Assembly: GCA_032871835.1 (NCBI GenBank)
Contig: CM065302.1
Span: 7,671,882 to 7,735,881, forward strand
DNA from: Dipteronia dyeriana
Lineage: Eukaryota > Streptophyta > Magnoliopsida > Sapindales > Sapindaceae
Reading direction: 5' to 3'
Length of the DNA stretch: 64,000 nucleotides
Positions 60,063 through 64,000 of this stretch are shown piece after piece. The translations under genes and the position numbers were made by a program. Position 1 is the first letter of the stretch. Each line of letters begins with the position of its first letter. The notes beneath the pieces are model-generated. The model was not told the DNA's origin and ran no database searches. It saw nothing but the letters and a program-made list of their open reading frames with translations.

Positions 60063-60939
60063 TATTTACTAACAATAATCTTATTTTACTAACAATAATT
60101 ACTATAACTAATACGACACTTACAATAATTAATTTACTTTAAAAACAAATTAAATAAACAAAAAAATCATAATCTACTAACAAAAAATTTTAAATTCACT
60201 AGTTCACTACTACAAATAAAATTGATAAATTTACTAACATAATATACTAACATAAAATTGATGATTTGAACCACTATTCTTAAATTTACTAACATAATCT
60301 ACAAATGAAAATTTTTAATTTATGAAAAAAACAATATCAAACGTAATTACTGCATTTAACATTCATCATTTACTTATTACGAAAAGTAATTTCAGTAATA
60401 CAAATTAACTTTCTAAATTTATTAATAACAAATATTAAAATTACTACTAAACTTAAAAATCTTAATAAACTAAACAAATAATATTAACATTAAAGCCCAA
60501 AAACTGATAAACTGATAAACTAACTAAATAAATAGATAATGTTTTCATTAAGTAACTCAAATCTAAACATAAACATATAAATTTACTATGAGAATATGTT
60601 AGACCAAAAGTAATGACAAAATTGTACCTTTAAAATTTGGTATGTTGGTGGAAAATGTAGAGAATTTTGTAGAGAGAGTAATAACCAAATTGAATGAAAA
60701 AGTTAGAGAATTGGAGAATATATTAGAGATTGAGATTTGAGAGAATGAGAGATTGAAATAATGATAGAGAGAGTTAATGGAAAATGAAATGGATAGAAGT
60801 ATTTATAGAAAAAATTGATTTGTGGGTCAAAATATAATTTAAAAGATTTTAGGGGAGGTTTTGGTAATTTTTTTTCCTCCAACGGCTAGAAAAAAATTCC
60901 AGCCGTTGGAGGATTTTTGAAAAAAAAAATTAAAAAAAT
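60063..60939. other. 5' leader side of the hAT transposase
   Basis: AT-rich region upstream of the hAT frame. A minus-strand TATAAATAC box lies at 60801-60809, followed by a purine- and pyrimidine-rich leader. No other gene seen. Confidence 0.45.
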
Positions 60940-62003
60940 TGGGCCGAACAGACCTACGGACCGGTCCAACAGGCCGGTCCGACAGCCCTGGCACGCCGGA
61001 TTGGCCCTCTTCTTCTTCTTCTCTTTCACCTTTGGTTTCTTCTCCATTATCATTCGTTGTCTTTATCTCTTCTTACTGGGTCTTTATCTCTCCTTGGGTT
61101 TTGTCGATTTTGGTGTCAATTGAAGAATCTAAAATTTAGGTTTCTTCTTTAGGGTTTTGGGGTTTTGATTGGTGCCAATGGATCTCCCACCTTCATTTTC
61201 TTTTGTTTTTATTTTTTCCGTTGAATCCAATTCTTGATTTTTTTTTTAAACTTTGGCCTGATGGGTTTTGGTAGTGGTGGTATGGTTCAATTCTGGGATT
61301 AGGGGTTTTTTTTTTTAAAGATCCTAGGTTTTGTTGTGGTGATGTATTGGTCTGATTTTAATTTTGGATCTGATGGTGATGTGGTGTTCGGGTTGATGAT
61401 GACCCGTGTTCTGGGTTTGGTGTTTATGGTGGTGGTAGTGGTTTGGTGTTAATGATGATGGTGTTGATGATGGTGGTTTGTTGTTGATAATAATGGTGGT
61501 GGGGTTGTTTCTAGAATTTCGTTTGCTATTTCATTAGTTCATAGGTTAAATGTTCAAACCAGTAACTGTGGTTGCCCTTGAAGAGCCTTTGAAGTCTGAT
61601 CCAACAGAAATAATAATGGCAATGGAAAAAACTTTTGTTAGCAGAGATATGGATGATGATTGTTGTTTTTAAAATAAAAAAAATCTAATGATTGAATGGG
61701 TCTATGTTCAATGTATTTTTCTTTTCAATTTTCATTATCCTTTTCTTACTTTTTTACTTTCTTTTTCTTTTTTCGTTTTTTTTATTTTTGTTTGTTTGTT
61801 TAATTGTTGACACATGACATATTCTTTAAAGATAAAAATACCCTTAGATCCGTTAACCCTAACTAACGTCTAGCTTACGGTGGGATTAAATTGATGAATT
61901 TTGAAAAATATAAGGATTACGAGAACTAAAAATGAAAAGAAAATTAAAAATGTCATTATCGATCAAAATATAAGGATCGAAATGATAATTTCCCTTTTTT
62001 ATT

Positions 62004-62767
62004 CTATAAGACACTTTTCCAAAAGAAAACCAAAAGTCATTATAGATGCTCAGCATTTTCATTTAATTTACCAAAAAACCAGACAGCTACTTATAACATT
62101 ATCCTTTCCTTACATGTTATTTACAAAACTGACATATTCAAAACTCTTCCCTTGCTATTCTTTTACTACTCTCTTTTATGAATTTGATAGGACCCTTAAA
62201 CTATATTATTTCTAAGAATAAAATAATGGGGTAAAATGCATAAGAATGTTATATATTAAAAACTATTACAACATTAAAATATTAGTCACAATTTTTAAAA
62301 TTTAATTGATCCATTAATTTTTTAAAAAAAATTATTGATGTGATGTGATTGGTATTACATGATATTATATTAAAATAATATTTTTTTCTTGTTTGATACA
62401 GTAGGAGATTGAGTAAAAAAAATAATAATATTATCATATTTTTAGTACAATGTGAAATTGATTAATATAAAATTAAATTATTTTAAAATAAATTATCTGT
62501 TATTAAACCTATCTCATCTCGCATATCACCTCTTAACAAAGCTGGTAATGTACATTCCTTCCACATATGTGGTGAGAGCTTTAAATCTCATCATACTCAT
62601 TTTACAAGTATATATGGAGAGTTTTCTTTTCGATTTATGGGAAGTAGTTATATACACGTATTGTTTGATTTTGACAAGTTCCGATAACCATATTATAATA
62701 TTTCTTGTAGTATTTTTTTTTAAAAAAAAAACCTTTCTCATCTGATCCTATATAAAAAACATGACAA
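62004..62767. other. Gene-free AT-rich stretch
   Basis: Short open frames only (up to 104 codons on plus at 61901-62215, low complexity). No domain is visible. Confidence 0.5.
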
Positions 62768-63225
62768 TTTTTTTTTTTTGAACTACAAGCTTTATTGAAA
62801 GAAACCAACCAAACACGGCCGAAAACAAGAAACAAACAAAGACTAACACAAGCACTGCAAGCTGCAAGAGACCCGCCACTGGCCACAACCCAACAAACCC
62901 GAAAAGCAGCAAACCAAAAGCAAAACCGCCCATAAGAAACAAAGCAACCATCTTACTAAATCCCGAAACATATTGTTGTTCACCTCCTTCCTTCTTGAGA
63001 TAATCTGTATCAAGTCCTTTTCTTTCCCATGAAAATCGAAACCCAAGGCCTGCCTTTTTCAAGCACCTTTGCAACTTCATCCTCAAGATTCCACATCACC
63101 TTAGTATTAATCTCAATATTATGCTGCTTCGGAATCTTGCAAGCGTTGAAACTTCTAAGAACCATGCTATGCCCTTTCAACGAAACCAAGCTTTTCCTCC
63201 CTCCTTTTCTTTTCGAAATACGTAG
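62768..63225 (-). mobile_element. Poly(A)-tailed retroposed fragment (LINE-like or retrocopy)
   Basis: On the minus strand the sequence ends with AATAAA (62796-62791), 11 bases, and then twelve A (62779-62768), a retroposition signature. Upstream frames, shifted at least once, read VMWNLEDEVAKVLEKG and MGFDFHGKEKDLIQIISRRK. I associate that motif with the region before the endonuclease of plant L1-type LINEs, from memory. After it comes a Leu/Phe/Gly-rich stretch. Target duplications were not found. No RT domain is present. Confidence 0.45.
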
Positions 63226-63244
63226 CTATAGAATTTTAAATTAA

Positions 63245-64000
63245 AGAATTGACGGTATAGAAAAAATAAGTGTAGACAGTTAGCTATGGAAAAAAGATTT
63301 TACACACGGCAGCTTTGTAAATAAAAGTAAGAGGGAGGTTAATATAATCTGGTGTTTTGGTAAATTAATTGAAAATAATGAGGATTTATTATGATTTATG
63401 GCTTGCTGGTTTGGGAAAATCAAAGTGGAGTGAACAAGTGTCACGACTACAACAGCGATTGAAATTGGCGATGATATTTAGCAATTCTCCTCTTAAAGGT
63501 ATGGAGACAAATTTATTAATTAAAAACAATAAGTCACGGACAGAGACTTCGCTTAACTTGAAGGACGATTTTAGAGTTTAGACAGGTGGTTCTTAAATCA
63601 GCTGTTCGAATCCTACCTTTTATCAATAGAAGATTAATGGAGGATATCCATTTTGTACTAATTAAAAAGTTATAGACTAATTTCGTACTAGTTAAAAGTT
63701 ATCGACTAATTTAACAAAATCCAAGACTTATCCTGTAATCATCTATATAGTGCTTATAGTAGGACCGACAATTTGGTATTATGTATTTTTTTTTTTGAAA
63801 AAGGACCAGTATTATGTTATTGTCTAGTAAATAAGATATACTAGTTATTTCCTAATAAAATCTTTTTTGACAAGTATTTCATAATAAAATCAGGTATACC
63901 AGTTATTTCCTAATAAAATTAGGTTTACCTTTTAACTTGTTATACTTGTATTAAAACATTACTTTGTTCTATTGTTTTTTTAACGGCCAAAGTTTATTCA
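63245..64000. other. Gene-free right end with short direct repeats
   Basis: No supported gene. The phrase AGTTATTTCCTAATAAAAT occurs at about 63843-63861 and 63901-63919, with a related copy between them, and AAAAGTTATNGACTAAT occurs twice near 63666 and 63697. Confidence 0.5.

Larger units (their letters stand above)
57853..60990 (-). mobile_element. hAT transposon nested in the MULE-type element
   Basis: Both ends are strikingly GC-rich with many GGCC and CCGGCC motifs (57867-58095 and 60940-60990), as is typical of subterminal transposase-binding repeats. Proposed termini: TAGTGGTGTAAAAATGG at left and CAGGGCTGTCGGACC at right, read inwards. The 8-bp flanks do not match, so exact ends are uncertain. 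It encodes the hAT transposase on the minus strand. Confidence 0.65.
57472..61994. mobile_element. Non-autonomous MULE-type element with long TIRs
   Basis: The left end GGAAAATTATCATT and right end (read inwards) GGGAAATTATCATT continue as an imperfect inverted repeat for at least 110 bp (shared GATAATGAC, TTTTTCATTTTTA and CATCAATTT). The flanks are TTATTTATT (57463-57471) and TTTTTTATT (61995-62003), a 9-bp duplication with one mismatch, which is the Mutator size. No mudrA frame inside. An hAT element occupies the middle; the rest (61130-61600) is G/T-rich with GGTGGTGATGATG-like text. Confidence 0.7.

Noticed and set aside
62748..63086. Hydrophobic 112-codon minus-strand frame as a membrane protein gene
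   Set aside because: It lies in the 3' part of the poly(A)-tailed retroposed fragment, where several frames are open through a T/G-rich stretch; no start context or homologue.
1..64000. CRISPR arrays, rRNA or tRNA genes
   Set aside because: No spaced identical repeats with unique spacers and no tRNA or rRNA consensus boxes were seen; the tRNA-Met-like text is limited to retroelement primer sites.

Overview
The window looks like an AT-rich euchromatic or pericentromeric stretch of a eudicot plant genome. Signs are short GT-AG introns, long (TA)n tracts, Ty1-copia and Ty3-gypsy LTR retrotransposons primed by initiator tRNA-Met, MULE and hAT DNA transposons, and a local cluster of secreted cysteine-rich (defensin-like, DEFL) genes. 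The species cannot be named from the sequence. No tRNA, rRNA or CRISPR array was seen.

Positions 360-31110 are three tandem copies of one segment: A 360-13290, B 13291-28253 and C 28254 to about 31110, truncated. Each carries an intact two-exon DEFL gene on the minus strand (2308-2747, 14873-15311, 29868-30307). The product is 112 residues: a signal peptide followed by two modules with the same six-cysteine spacing. A and B also carry two decayed relatives: a one-module copy on the plus strand (4301-4429 and 16869-16985) and a minus-strand copy split by a Ty1-copia element (6444-12586 and 19032-25370). The same 5-bp target duplication (GCTCC) flanks the copia element in both units, so the insertion preceded the segmental duplication. 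Both copies also lack the same zinc knuckle, protease and integrase-core region.

Positions from about 31110 to 46940 are a decayed Mutator-like element with the features of Kaonashi-type MULEs. A mudrA-like transposase pseudogene (plus strand) converges on a multi-exon DUF1985 plus Ulp1-like (C48) peptidase pseudogene (minus strand). That second gene is split by an 8.9-kb Ty3-gypsy chromovirus-like element (36848-45786). The left end of the gypsy element is unusual: a full LTR, then 36 bp copied from the right-hand host flank, then a truncated second LTR. This points to unequal recombination.

Positions 47000-54600 hold a cullin-like gene remnant whose small intron contains a gag-only LTR element (TR-GAG, 48831-51809), downstream exons joined by GT-AG introns that I cannot name, and a MITE-like element. 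Positions 56400-62000 hold a minisatellite and a MULE-type element with long terminal inverted repeats and a near-perfect 9-bp target duplication (57472-61994). Nested inside it is an hAT element with a 526-codon, internally deleted transposase frame. A poly(A)-tailed retroposed fragment lies near 62770-63240.

The only genes here that look functional are the three DEFL copies, and possibly the exons at 51865-52868. Everything else is transposon material in several layers of nesting. Percent identities, element families and expression could not be computed; comparisons are by eye.
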